Source: Bacteroidales bacterium (GTDB lineage Bacteria > Bacteroidota > Bacteroidia > Bacteroidales > JAFGXI01). Taken from it: a stretch of DNA of 64,000 nucleotides. Shown piece by piece: positions 26,593-35,466 of this stretch. How positions within the stretch are numbered: the first letter of the stretch is position 1; every line of letters begins with the position of its first letter. The stretch is from positions 1 to 64,000 of the forward strand of contig JAFGXI010000033.1 of assembly GCA_016936665.1 (NCBI GenBank). Reading direction: 5' to 3'. Under the pieces are notes generated by a model. The model did not search any database. It was given only the letters and a program-made list of their open reading frames with translations, and had not been told where the DNA came from. The position numbers and the translations under genes are program-made.

Positions 26593-26692
26593 GTCGATGA
26601 GTATAATAATGAATACTTAATTTAACTGTGGAAGTAAAATTAAGGCAAAAAGATTTATCAAGCAATAAGGATACAATTAATTTACTAAGCTC

Positions 26693-27256
26693 CTACTGTG
26701 AATAACAGTTTTTCAGAACGGCAATATCTTGATTTTCAAACTTAAAACTCAAACGAGTCCATTTCCTTTTTAAAATAGTGTATTCTAACATGTAATATTG
26801 CTGTTCTTCGTTTTGTGCTTTACAATAGGCTTGACAGATGAAGTTAAGTTCGTTTTCTTCGATGTATTCGATGCCTAAAATTGCACCATTAACTGGTCGG
26901 AAATTGTAAATAATTTTAACGATGAGTGTGTCTTTTTTATTTTTAACAGACTCAATATATGTTCCTTCAATATCTTTAAACGGATTTTTATCGAGCATTT
27001 TCATTTTTGTACTAATTAACTCATAGCCGGAATGTTTACTTATAACATTTTTAGCACGTATTAAATTAGCTACTCGGATTGAGTCTTTATAGTATGGAAT
27101 CTTTTCCGTTTCGCAATTAGAATTAATTTTATGTACGAACGATTTAGGCGTCGATTTTACCTTCTCCACCCAAAGATGATCTTCTCGTTCTTTTTCACAT
27201 GAAAATATTAATGCAAAAAGCCCTATAAACAGTAATATGATTCTAATAAGTTTCAT
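26693..27256 (-). CDS. Hypothetical lipoprotein
   Basis: 187 residues. The signal peptide ends in lipobox LIFSC (about residue 20), so it is probably a lipid-anchored envelope protein. The mature part mixes helices and strands and has no motif I can name (for example DTLIVKIIYNFRPVNGAILG in the middle). It lies alone between rpoN (100-base gap) and the divergent E1 gene (187-base gap). No function can be proposed. Confidence 0.7.
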   Translation of the reverse strand: MKLIRIILLFIGLFALIFSCEKEREDHLWVEKVKSTPKSFVHKINSNCETEKIPYYKDSIRVANLIRAKNVISKHSGYELISTKMKMLDKNPFKDIEGTYIESVKNKKDTLIVKIIYNFRPVNGAILGIEYIEENELNFICQAYCKAQNEEQQYYMLEYTILKRKWTRLSFKFENQDIAVLKNCYSQ

Positions 27257-27414
27257 GACCTATCTTAGTTTTCTGCATCTTATTACGTTTAAGTATAAAT
27301 CAAGTTAGATGCATTTGACAATCAACACTATAAATACGTGAAAGTGATTAGGTTTTTTAAGAACATTTAATAAAGTTATTCCGCATTTAATTTCTTATTT
27401 AGAATGGTTTTAAG

Positions 27415-27422
27415 TAATTTTG
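27415..27422 (+). promoter_or_regulatory. Promoter -7 box of the E1 fusion gene
   Basis: TAATTTTG matches TAnnTTTG. It predicts a start near 27429, about 15 bases before the ATG at 27444. The -33 element is weak. Confidence 0.5.
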
Positions 27423-27443
27423 CACAACAAATACTAGCAGCAT

Positions 27444-29858
27444 ATGGGCAAAGAAAATATTTCATTCGAACAGTTTAAATCAGAAGTGCTTTCCGATTAC
27501 AAGTTAGGATGGCTTAGCCGCAACATCTCTCTAATAGGAAGAAAAGAGGTTTTAACAGGCAAAGCAAAATTCGGTATTTTTGGCGATGGAAAAGAAGTCG
27601 TTCAATTGGCAATGGCTAAGTATTTCGAGAAAGGCGATTGGCGGTCAGGCTATTATCGGGATCAAACCATGATGATGGCTCTTGGAATATTCTCTACCGA
27701 AGAGTTTTTTGCACAATTGTATGGCGACACTAATATTGAGTTCAACCCAAGTAATGGAGGTCGCTCTTTTAACAATCATTTCGGAACAAGAAGCCTAAAC
27801 GAAGATGGCTCTTGGAAAAATTTAACAGAACGCTACAATACCTCTGCCGATATCTCCCCTACTGCCGGTCAAATGCCTAGGTTATTAGGTTTGGCTTGGG
27901 CTTCCAAACTGTATAAAAACAATCCTGAGCTTCATCAATTTTCACAATTTTCGAAACAAGGAAACGAAGTTGCTTGGGGAACCATTGGTGATGCTTCAAC
28001 ATCTGAAGGTCATTTCTGGGAAACATTAAATGCTGCAAATGTTCTTGAAGTTCCCTTAGCAATGGTCGTTTACGACGATGGCTACGGCATTTCTGTTCCA
28101 AAAAAATTTCAAACCACAAAACAAAGTATATCCGAGGCGCTTGCGGGCTTCAAACGAGACGAGAATGGTGGAATGTACATCTATAAAGCCAAAGCATGGA
28201 ACTACCCCGAGTTAATCAAAACTTTTAAAGAAGGTATTCAAAAATGCAGAGAAGAACATGTTCCTGTGTTATTTCATATTGAAGAAGTAACGCAACCTCA
28301 AGGTCATTCTACTTCAGGCTCTCACGAAAGATATAAATCGGAAGAACGATTAAAGTTCGAATCGGATTTCGATGGTCTTCGAAAAATGAAGGAATGGATT
28401 CTTCAGGATAATATTGCTTCTGAAGAAGAATTAACACAACTAGAAAAAGAAGCTGCCAACGATGCTAAAGAAGCCAAAAAGATTGCATGGAAGCGATATA
28501 TCGACCCCATAAAAAGTGAACAAGAAAGATTATTAAAAATTGTAGCTACCCGAGGCTGCCGATGTGTAGTTGCCAAAGACAACGATAAAGTTGACGAATT
28601 GGCTAACGAGCTTAAAAACATTTTGGTACCTTCTAGAAAAGATATTTTTTCTACTGCTAAAAAGATCTTGCGCAATGTCTGTTCCGGTTGCCAATCTAAA
28701 CATATATTGCAGGGTGAGTTAAAACAATGGTTAAAAGACAACTATGAAGTTGCTGACCCAAGATACCACCAACACTTATATGTAGAAGATGAAACCTCTG
28801 CTCTAAAAGTAAAATCAATTCCGGCAGAGTTTGAAGACTCAGCGCCAACAATAGCAGGAAGAGAAATACTTAGAGATAACTTTCACGCTATGTTTGCAAA
28901 AAATCCAAGAATTATAACTTTTGGCGAAGACACCGGTAAGATAGGCGGCGTTAATCAGAGCATGGAAGGTATGCAACTTAAATACGGCGACCTGCGAGTT
29001 AGCGATACCGGCATTCGAGAAACCACTATTTTAGGACAAGGCATTGGTACTGCTCTTCGAGGATTACGACCTATTGTAGAGATTCAATACTTCGATTATT
29101 TATTGTATGCTTTACAGACCTTGAGTGACGATTTAGCCACAACACATTATAGAACTGCCGGAGGGCAAAAAGCGCCGGTAGTGATAAGAACACGCGGGCA
29201 TAGACTTGAAGGCATTTGGCATTCCGGTTCGCCTTTGAGCATGGTTATAAATTCTATTCGTGGCGTGTATGTGTGTGTTCCTAGAAACATGACACAAGCT
29301 GCCGGATTTTATAATACTTTAATGGCATCTGAAGATTCTGCACTTGTAATAGAGCCTTTAAACGGTTATCGCTTACACGAAAGAAAGCCTACAAACATTG
29401 GTGAATTTAATGTACCACTAGGCGTTCCGGAAATTTTACAAGAAGGTAAAGACATCACTTTGGTAACCTATGGGTCTTGTGTTAAAATTGCACAAGATGC
29501 AATTCCTCAATTAGCCGAATTTGGTATTTCTGTAGAGCTGATTGATGTACAAACATTGCTACCATTCGACATCAACAAAACCATCTCTGAAAGTATTAAG
29601 AAAACAAACCGAGTTTTATTTTTCGACGAAGATGTGCCTGGTGGCGCTACCGCTTTTATGATGCAAAAAGTTATTGAAGAACAAAATGCTTATCAATATT
29701 TAGATAGTGCACCAAGAACTTTATCGGCAGAAGAGCACCGACCTGCCTACGGAACCGATGGCGATTACTTCTCTAATCCTAATGCCGAAAATGTTTTCGA
29801 GGCTGTTTACGAAATCATGCACGAAAGTAACCCGAAAAAATACCCTTTATTATTCTAA
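27444..29858 (+). CDS. 2-oxoacid dehydrogenase E1, alpha and beta subunits fused
   Basis: 804 residues. The N-terminal about 340 residues are the E1 alpha part, with the thiamine-pyrophosphate region GDASTSEGHFWETLNAANV and YDDGYGISVP. After a linker (about 340-455) with CRC and CSGC cysteine pairs comes the E1 beta part (about 465-804), with FGEDTGKIGGVNQ and RGHRLEGIWHSGSPLS. The family includes branched-chain 2-oxoisovalerate and pyruvate dehydrogenases. The fused form is widespread in Bacteroidota and is usually annotated as branched-chain or generic. E2 and E3 are not adjacent, so the substrate cannot be fixed. Confidence 0.92.
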   Translation: MGKENISFEQFKSEVLSDYKLGWLSRNISLIGRKEVLTGKAKFGIFGDGKEVVQLAMAKYFEKGDWRSGYYRDQTMMMALGIFSTEEFFAQLYGDTNIEFNPSNGGRSFNNHFGTRSLNEDGSWKNLTERYNTSADISPTAGQMPRLLGLAWASKLYKNNPELHQFSQFSKQGNEVAWGTIGDASTSEGHFWETLNAANVLEVPLAMVVYDDGYGISVPKKFQTTKQSISEALAGFKRDENGGMYIYKAKAWNYPELIKTFKEGIQKCREEHVPVLFHIEEVTQPQGHSTSGSHERYKSEERLKFESDFDGLRKMKEWILQDNIASEEELTQLEKEAANDAKEAKKIAWKRYIDPIKSEQERLLKIVATRGCRCVVAKDNDKVDELANELKNILVPSRKDIFSTAKKILRNVCSGCQSKHILQGELKQWLKDNYEVADPRYHQHLYVEDETSALKVKSIPAEFEDSAPTIAGREILRDNFHAMFAKNPRIITFGEDTGKIGGVNQSMEGMQLKYGDLRVSDTGIRETTILGQGIGTALRGLRPIVEIQYFDYLLYALQTLSDDLATTHYRTAGGQKAPVVIRTRGHRLEGIWHSGSPLSMVINSIRGVYVCVPRNMTQAAGFYNTLMASEDSALVIEPLNGYRLHERKPTNIGEFNVPLGVPEILQEGKDITLVTYGSCVKIAQDAIPQLAEFGISVELIDVQTLLPFDINKTISESIKKTNRVLFFDEDVPGGATAFMMQKVIEEQNAYQYLDSAPRTLSAEEHRPAYGTDGDYFSNPNAENVFEAVYEIMHESNPKKYPLLF

Positions 29859-29885
29859 GCTATATTTCAATTTGAATAATATCTG

Positions 29886-29923
29886 CACCTGATGTTTTTG
29901 AATTTTCAATCATCAGGTGTTTT
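29886..29923 (+). terminator. Terminator after the E1 gene
   Basis: A 9-bp stem, CACCTGATG (29886-29894) and CATCAGGTG (29911-29919), has a loop that can itself pair, followed by TTTT. It overlaps the -33 element of the kdsB promoter, so termination and initiation are back to back. Confidence 0.85.
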
Positions 29924-29950
29924 GCATTAAACAATGTATGTTTATTTTTG
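29921..29950 (+). promoter_or_regulatory. Promoter of kdsB and the HD gene
   Basis: TTTG at 29921-29924, an 18-nt spacer, then TATTTTTG at 29943-29950. This is a near-perfect Bacteroidota sigma-ABfr promoter, and it places the start about 37 bases before the kdsB ATG. Confidence 0.7.
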
Positions 29951-29993
29951 CATGAATTGCTCAATTATTTGAATTGTTCCTAAATTAAAAAAA

Positions 29994-30740
29994 ATGAAAG
30001 TAGTAGGGATTATTCCCGCTCGGTACGCGTCAACTCGTTTTCCGGGCAAGCCATTAGCCGATATTGCCGGAAAAACTATGATACAACGCGTTTACGAACA
30101 AAGTAAAAAAGCTTTAGATTACGTGTTTGTTGCCACCGACGATAAACGAATCGCTAGAGAAGTTGAACGATTTGGCGGTCAATTTATCATGACTTCTAAG
30201 CATCATCAATCGGGAACAGATCGAATTGCCGAAGCGATAGTCATCATTGAAAAAGACCACGCCCCTTTTGATATAATCGTCAATATTCAAGGAGACGAGC
30301 CTTTTATTTATCCCGAGCAAATCCAATCGGTTGTTTCTTGCTTCGAAAAAGCTTCGACAGACATTGCAACTTTGATTAAACATATCATTAATACAGACGA
30401 TATTTTTAACGAAAACAAGCCCAAAGTCATTGTCAACCAGAACAAAGAAGCAATATATTTTAGTCGTTCGCCCATCCCGTTTATAAGAGGTAAACAAAAA
30501 AACGAATGGGTGACATCGCATAAATTTTACAAACATATTGGCCTTTATGCGTACCGCAAAGAAGTACTGAAACAAATCACACAAATACCTCAATCGAGTT
30601 TAGAAATTGCCGAATCGCTTGAGCAATTGCGATGGATTGAAAATGGCTTTACCATTGCTGTAGAAGAAACCGAATTCGAATCGATTGGAATCGATACTAA
30701 AAAAGATTTAAAGCGAATTCACGAAACCGGATTACTATAA
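29994..30740 (+). CDS. kdsB: 3-deoxy-manno-octulosonate cytidylyltransferase
   Basis: 248 residues. The nucleotidyltransferase start is IIPARYASTRFPGKPLADI. Substrate-binding motifs ATDDKRIA, SGTDRIAEA and VNIQGDEPFI are all present. It makes CMP-Kdo for the inner core of lipopolysaccharide, which confirms a Gram-negative envelope. It is followed with no gap by the HD phosphohydrolase gene. Confidence 0.96.
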   Translation: MKVVGIIPARYASTRFPGKPLADIAGKTMIQRVYEQSKKALDYVFVATDDKRIAREVERFGGQFIMTSKHHQSGTDRIAEAIVIIEKDHAPFDIIVNIQGDEPFIYPEQIQSVVSCFEKASTDIATLIKHIINTDDIFNENKPKVIVNQNKEAIYFSRSPIPFIRGKQKNEWVTSHKFYKHIGLYAYRKEVLKQITQIPQSSLEIAESLEQLRWIENGFTIAVEETEFESIGIDTKKDLKRIHETGLL

Positions 30741-31418
30741 ATGCAAACTATTATTGAACAGTGCATTGCATTTGTTAAACTGACTTTAAATAGAGCGGAA
30801 TCAGGGCACGATTGGTGGCACGTTTATCGAGTTTGGCAAAATAGCATCGTTATCAACAAAGAGGAAAAAGAAGACTCTGAAATTGTTGAAGTTGCCGCCC
30901 TTCTTCATGACATTGCAGATGCTAAATTTCATAATGGCGATGAAACACTAGGTTCTAAAATAAGTTACGATTTTCTAATCGGAACAAAAATGCATTCCTC
31001 TAAAATAGATGAGGTTGTAAAAATTGTCGATAATATTTCGTTTAGAGGTGGATTTGCAAAAAACATTTATCAGTCTATGGCTTTAAATATTGTAAGAGAT
31101 GCCGATAAACTTGATGCCATTGGAGCTATTGGCATCGCAAGAACATTTTCGTATGGCGGATATAAAAACCGTGTAATGTTCGACCCCAAGATATCTCCCA
31201 CCGAGTATAAAACAGCATCTGAATATCGAAAAAATGAAAACCCAACCATTAACCATTTTTACGAAAAGTTATTGAAATTAAAAGATAGCATGGCCACAGA
31301 AACAGGAAAACAACTGGCAAAACAGCGTCATCAGTTCATGTTATCTTATTTAGAACAATTTTTTAACGAATGGCCCGAAGCGGTTCCAAACCACTTTAAT
31401 TTTGATATTTATCAATAA
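30741..31418 (+). CDS. HD domain phosphohydrolase, YedJ-like
   Basis: 225 residues. The HD metal-binding motif lies in AALLHDIADAKF, with a preceding His in ESGHDWWHVYRVW and a later Asp in NIVRDADKLDAIGAIG. The family (YedJ and relatives) hydrolyses phosphoesters of uncertain physiological substrate. Its ATG directly follows the kdsB stop, so it is cotranscribed with kdsB. Confidence 0.88.
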   Translation: MQTIIEQCIAFVKLTLNRAESGHDWWHVYRVWQNSIVINKEEKEDSEIVEVAALLHDIADAKFHNGDETLGSKISYDFLIGTKMHSSKIDEVVKIVDNISFRGGFAKNIYQSMALNIVRDADKLDAIGAIGIARTFSYGGYKNRVMFDPKISPTEYKTASEYRKNENPTINHFYEKLLKLKDSMATETGKQLAKQRHQFMLSYLEQFFNEWPEAVPNHFNFDIYQ

Positions 31419-31420
31419 AA

Positions 31421-31451
31421 TTGAAAATCTAATTATTGCATTGTAACTTTG
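31421..31451 (+). promoter_or_regulatory. Promoter of the ECF sigma gene
   Basis: TTG at 31421-31423, a 20-nt spacer and TAACTTTG at 31444-31451. The predicted transcript starts near 31458, downstream of the in-frame TTG at 31449. The first usable start is therefore the ATG at 31479. Confidence 0.65.
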
Positions 31452-31478
31452 TATAGAATCAATGCGTCTCCTATTTCG

Positions 31479-31964
31479 ATGACCACCAAAGAATATAATA
31501 TAAGTGTAGAACAGCATGCCGATGCCGTTTTTCGTTTTGTTTTAAAAAATATAAAAGACGAAGAAAAGGCCAAAGACATCATTCAAGACACTTTCGAAAA
31601 GCTGTGGATTAAGGCAGAATCTGTTTCATTTGAAAAAGTAAAATCGTACATTTTTACGGCAGCCTATCACACTATGATCGATTATATTCGGAAAGATCAG
31701 AAACAAACTGTTTTAGACGATGTTAACGTTCAGAAGCACTCTCATAGCAGACAGTATAGCGATTTAAGCGAAATATTAAAAGAAGCCATCGACTTATTAC
31801 CAAAAATTCAAAAATCGGTGATCTTACTGAGAGATTACGAGGGCTACAGCTACAAAGAAATCGCAGACATAACAAAGCTTAACGAATCGCAAGTGAAAGT
31901 TTACATTTTTAGAGCAAGAAAATTTTTACAAAATTATATAGGAACAATTGAAGCCGTTTTATAA
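31479..31964 (+). CDS. ECF sigma factor (sigma-70 family)
   Basis: 161 residues. Sigma region 2 is seen in DIIQDTFEKLWIKAE and KSYIFTAAYHTMIDYIRK. Region 4 is seen in EGYSYKEIADITKLNESQVKVYIFRARKFL. An alternative start at 31449 (TTG) is ruled out by the promoter box that overlaps it. It directs RNA polymerase to a small regulon when released by its anti-sigma factor, which is probably the protein encoded three bases downstream. Confidence 0.92.
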   Translation: MTTKEYNISVEQHADAVFRFVLKNIKDEEKAKDIIQDTFEKLWIKAESVSFEKVKSYIFTAAYHTMIDYIRKDQKQTVLDDVNVQKHSHSRQYSDLSEILKEAIDLLPKIQKSVILLRDYEGYSYKEIADITKLNESQVKVYIFRARKFLQNYIGTIEAVL

Positions 31965-31967
31965 GAG

Positions 31968-32957
31968 ATGAAGATTAGCAGAGATACATACGAAATTGTT
32001 TTTATCGACTACCTAGAAGGACGTCTTAACGATAACGACCTAAAAGACTTAGTTAGCTTTTTAGATCAAAACCCAGATCTTGAAGCCGAATTGCGAGTTG
32101 TTGTCGAAACATCGAAAGCTAAAAAGCTAGAATCAAAAAATAGTAATAATCAATTTAGCTTCCTTAAAAAAGAATCTGTTTTAGAAAACACTACTTCTAA
32201 CTTCGAAGAACTGTGCATCTGTTTTTACGAAGGCTTGCTTAACGATAAAGAAGAACAACTGCTACTTGAACTGGTAGAGTCCGATGAGCAATTAATGCTA
32301 GCTTTCGATCAATTTGGAGCATGTTATTTTAAACCAGACCTCAGTATCGTTTACCCTAATAAAGCTTCGTTAAAACGAAAAAAATCAATACCATTTTATA
32401 GATATACAGCCTATGCAGCAGCCGTTATTTTAGTTTTAGGGTTTGCGCTAATGTTACAAACTCAAGATAATACGACGAAAGAACAATTTTCGAATTTGCC
32501 ATTTGAGCATTCCTCTTATATGGATTACCCGAAAGTTAGTTTTGAAGCTAATACACCCCAATTTTACAGTTCAAATGAAACAAACAGCAATACGTCTTCG
32601 GTAATTAAAGCTCAAAGTTCTACTGTAAGCAAAACCATTGAGCTAAACCCAAAAGACATTGAAATAATGAACATCGAAGAATACGATTATTCCAATAAAT
32701 ACACGTTTCAGAAAGAAGTTAAATATGTTTCTAGAAAAGGGAAATTGGCTTTTAACAATCCATCAGATCTCGAAAATCTTTGGATGCAGAACATCGAAAA
32801 TAGTTCAGTTGATAACACTCAAAGCACTAATATCACAAAACACAAGTTCGATGATTATTCAGTCAATGAGCATTTTAATAATTTAATAGAACAAGCCGAT
32901 CAGTTCTCACCTAAAATCAATCAAAAAATGATATTAGGCTCACAACCTCATCGTTAA
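31968..32957 (+). CDS. Probable anti-sigma factor, single membrane span
   Basis: 329 residues. The cytoplasmic N-terminus holds two tandem copies of a short helical element: YLEGRLNDNDLKDLVSFLDQ (about residues 14-33) and FYEGLLNDKEEQLLLELVES (about 85-104). One membrane helix (about 148-165, AAAVILVLGFALML) follows, then a Ser/Thr/Asn-rich periplasmic tail. Position just after an ECF sigma gene, plus this topology, fits a membrane anti-sigma factor. There is no zinc-binding HxxxCxxC motif. It ends convergent with the flippase gene; the two stop codons overlap. Confidence 0.7.
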   Translation: MKISRDTYEIVFIDYLEGRLNDNDLKDLVSFLDQNPDLEAELRVVVETSKAKKLESKNSNNQFSFLKKESVLENTTSNFEELCICFYEGLLNDKEEQLLLELVESDEQLMLAFDQFGACYFKPDLSIVYPNKASLKRKKSIPFYRYTAYAAAVILVLGFALMLQTQDNTTKEQFSNLPFEHSSYMDYPKVSFEANTPQFYSSNETNSNTSSVIKAQSSTVSKTIELNPKDIEIMNIEEYDYSNKYTFQKEVKYVSRKGKLAFNNPSDLENLWMQNIENSSVDNTQSTNITKHKFDDYSVNEHFNNLIEQADQFSPKINQKMILGSQPHR

Positions 32958-34228
32958 ATTTCAGCGCGTTTTAATCGTTTTAAGTACACCAAAAAAGTAA
33001 TAAAAACAGTTATTCCCGATAGCCAAAGCAAAAACACTGTGGCATATGCCGCGCCCCAAATACCCCAAATAGGAATCCAATAGTAATTCAGAATTACATC
33101 GGCAATTAGTGTTATTAGGGAAATTAGAGTCGATATTTTGGTCCAACCAATTGCTATCAAAATGTTTCCTAAAGGTACTCTTAGCACAAACACAGCTACT
33201 ACCCCTAGAGAGAAAAACGACAACAAACTAACTTGAGACAAATAAGAAGGGCCAAACAACAGGTGCACAATAGTATCGTTAAAGAACACTAAAGCAATTA
33301 CAATAGGTATTGTGATTAATGCCATTAAAACTAAAAAGTTTCTGTAATAATGTATTAAGAAAGATCGGTTTCTTGCCTCCTTTACTAAAGTCACAAAATC
33401 CGTTTTAATGAAAATATTTGGGATTAAAAATAAACTGAACGGCAATAAACTCATAGCTTTGTATTGGGCCAGCCACTCAGGATTGCTCATTAAATTTCCG
33501 ATACTCATCATATCTACAGAGAAAATCAATTGAGAAACAACACCTCCAAAACTGGTATAAATTCCGAAATACCACCATTGCTTTGAGGGCCAAAACATCT
33601 TTAAATTAATACCAAGTAAAAGCCGAAAATGACTAATTAATAGGTAAAACGAAATGACCAATGGCGCAATAACAATAGCAATAACAAAACCTAAACCTCC
33701 GATAAAGAAACTTAAAACAACACCTAATACTAACAATAAAACAGCGTGCATTATTTCCAGAACAGCATACGTTTTATTTCGATCGATAACTCGAAAAAGG
33801 TTTTTAAACGATTCGAAAATGAACGAGCTCACTAATAAAACTGAAAAGCCCACTAAAAACCAAAAAGAATTAGGCTGATTTATTGTAGCCAAAGGTGTAG
33901 CAATCCATACTAAGATCATTAAAATGACAGATGCAAAAACACCTCCAAATAGAGTTCTAAGGAACACATTCTGGCGAGCAGTAAAACTCATTTCTAAAGG
34001 GGCATACTTTAAATAGCTTTGATAGATTCCAAACCCCATAAAAGGCATCACAAAACTTATTATAGTATAGGCATACATTAAGCTACCATATTCTGTTTTA
34101 GGTAAAAGTTGAACAATAAAAATCGACAACAATAAACTAAAAGCTTTCGATAAAATCGTCGAAAAAAAAATGTATGCTCCCTTTCTTTCTTTGAATGATT
34201 TTAAAAAATCGCTTAAGCCTATCAACAT
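32954..34228 (-). CDS. Oligosaccharide flippase (Wzx/MATE-like)
   Basis: 424 residues with about 12 membrane helices, opening with GAYIFFSTILSKAFSLLLSIF in the pattern of polysaccharide biosynthesis proteins of the MOP superfamily. It should move lipid-linked glycans across the inner membrane. The start overlaps the glycosyltransferase stop by one base (TAATG). No polymerase or ligase gene is in the window. Confidence 0.88.
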   Translation of the reverse strand: MLIGLSDFLKSFKERKGAYIFFSTILSKAFSLLLSIFIVQLLPKTEYGSLMYAYTIISFVMPFMGFGIYQSYLKYAPLEMSFTARQNVFLRTLFGGVFASVILMILVWIATPLATINQPNSFWFLVGFSVLLVSSFIFESFKNLFRVIDRNKTYAVLEIMHAVLLLVLGVVLSFFIGGLGFVIAIVIAPLVISFYLLISHFRLLLGINLKMFWPSKQWWYFGIYTSFGGVVSQLIFSVDMMSIGNLMSNPEWLAQYKAMSLLPFSLFLIPNIFIKTDFVTLVKEARNRSFLIHYYRNFLVLMALITIPIVIALVFFNDTIVHLLFGPSYLSQVSLLSFFSLGVVAVFVLRVPLGNILIAIGWTKISTLISLITLIADVILNYYWIPIWGIWGAAYATVFLLWLSGITVFITFLVYLKRLKRAEI

Positions 34229-35397
34229 TATTGTTTGCTTTGAATTATTTGGTGATAAATATTATTAAAAGCCTCTCCAACTGCACTATAACTAAAATTA
34301 GCACGTGCATATTGCGATGTTTTCTTTAAATCGAACTTACTATAATTTTGCTTTAATGCCACCATGGCATTCAAAAGTGCTTTTTCATCTTTTCTAGGAA
34401 TAATAATGCCCGAATAGTCCGGAAAGTGCTCTTTTATTCCACCAACATCTGTAGCAATTACGGGAGTCCCTGTAGAAAACGACTCGATAATGACCAAAGG
34501 TAAATTTTCAAAATTACTAAACAAAACAAAAGCATGCGATGCTCTCATCCAATCGGCTATTTGTTTGGCTGTTTGAGTCCCAATAAATAGAATCTTGTCG
34601 TTGGGAATATTAAGCTCTGCGACTAATGAACGATACTGTTCAATATTGCCATCACTTACAACTGTTAAATGGTTTTTTTTATCTATATCCAACAACATTT
34701 TAAATGAACGTAGAATTCCACTTACATTTTTCATTTCGTCAACCAGAGTAGAAATGTGAATCCATTTAAAAATTTCAGTTTTTTCTTTTTCGCCAGTGTT
34801 AAAAACATCTACATCTAGCGTATTTGGAACAGTTTTGTAGTTAGAGTTTAGTCCACATTCTTGCATCATTTTACCAAGCTGATTGCTAACAGGCATAATA
34901 ACTTCGGAATGTTTTGCTGTCAATCTAAAGATGTATCCTTTTAAACCTTTTATCTTGTGTCTGTTTTGTGCTTGATATATTGTCCAATGTTCAGTAATTA
35001 CATAAGGTAATTTTTTCTTCCATTTCAAATAAACAGCTAGCAAACCTACAGGATAAACAACATTCAAATGAACAATATCTATAGGAAAATCTATGAGCCT
35101 AAGACCTTTTAAGTATGTAGTGATATAACGAAAATTGTTTACTAAATTATTTAAAAGTTTGCATCGACTTTTACTTTCCTTGAAATATAAAACATTAACT
35201 TTAATATTTTCGCCTATAGTATAGGTTTCGATATTACTGTCGTTCGATGCGTTAAGATCTTTAGCAACAAACAATACCTGTACATTGTTGTATAAAGCCA
35301 TAGCCTTCAAATGACTAACAACAAAATTACCAAGCGTAACATTTGTTCTATTCGGAAACCAGGAAGCAAGCACTAATATATTAAGACGACTTCTCAA
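34228..35397 (-). CDS. Family 4 glycosyltransferase
   Basis: 389 residues with the GT-B fold. The C-terminal donor site carries the EX7E motif in FENLPLVIIESFSTGTP, followed by VIATDVGGIKEHF. The N-terminus ILVLASWFPNRTNVTLGNFV is typical of capsule or LPS glycosyltransferases. The sugar donor and acceptor cannot be told. It is upstream of, and coupled to, the flippase gene. Confidence 0.9.
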   Translation of the reverse strand: MRSRLNILVLASWFPNRTNVTLGNFVVSHLKAMALYNNVQVLFVAKDLNASNDSNIETYTIGENIKVNVLYFKESKSRCKLLNNLVNNFRYITTYLKGLRLIDFPIDIVHLNVVYPVGLLAVYLKWKKKLPYVITEHWTIYQAQNRHKIKGLKGYIFRLTAKHSEVIMPVSNQLGKMMQECGLNSNYKTVPNTLDVDVFNTGEKEKTEIFKWIHISTLVDEMKNVSGILRSFKMLLDIDKKNHLTVVSDGNIEQYRSLVAELNIPNDKILFIGTQTAKQIADWMRASHAFVLFSNFENLPLVIIESFSTGTPVIATDVGGIKEHFPDYSGIIIPRKDEKALLNAMVALKQNYSKFDLKKTSQYARANFSYSAVGEAFNNIYHQIIQSKQ

Positions 35398-35429
35398 TAA
35401 AATTCTTTTTTAAAAGCAATGTAAAGTAC

Positions 35430-35437
35430 TAAATTTG
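35430..35437 (+). promoter_or_regulatory. Promoter -7 box of the PP-loop gene
   Basis: TAAATTTG matches TAnnTTTG, about 30 bases before the ATG at 35467. A -33 element is not clear. Confidence 0.45.
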
Positions 35438-35466
35438 GTAAAATTAAGAATAAATTTACTACCATT

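Noticed and set aside
31449..31478. TTG start for the ECF sigma gene
   Set aside because: It overlaps the -7 promoter box; the predicted transcript begins downstream of it.
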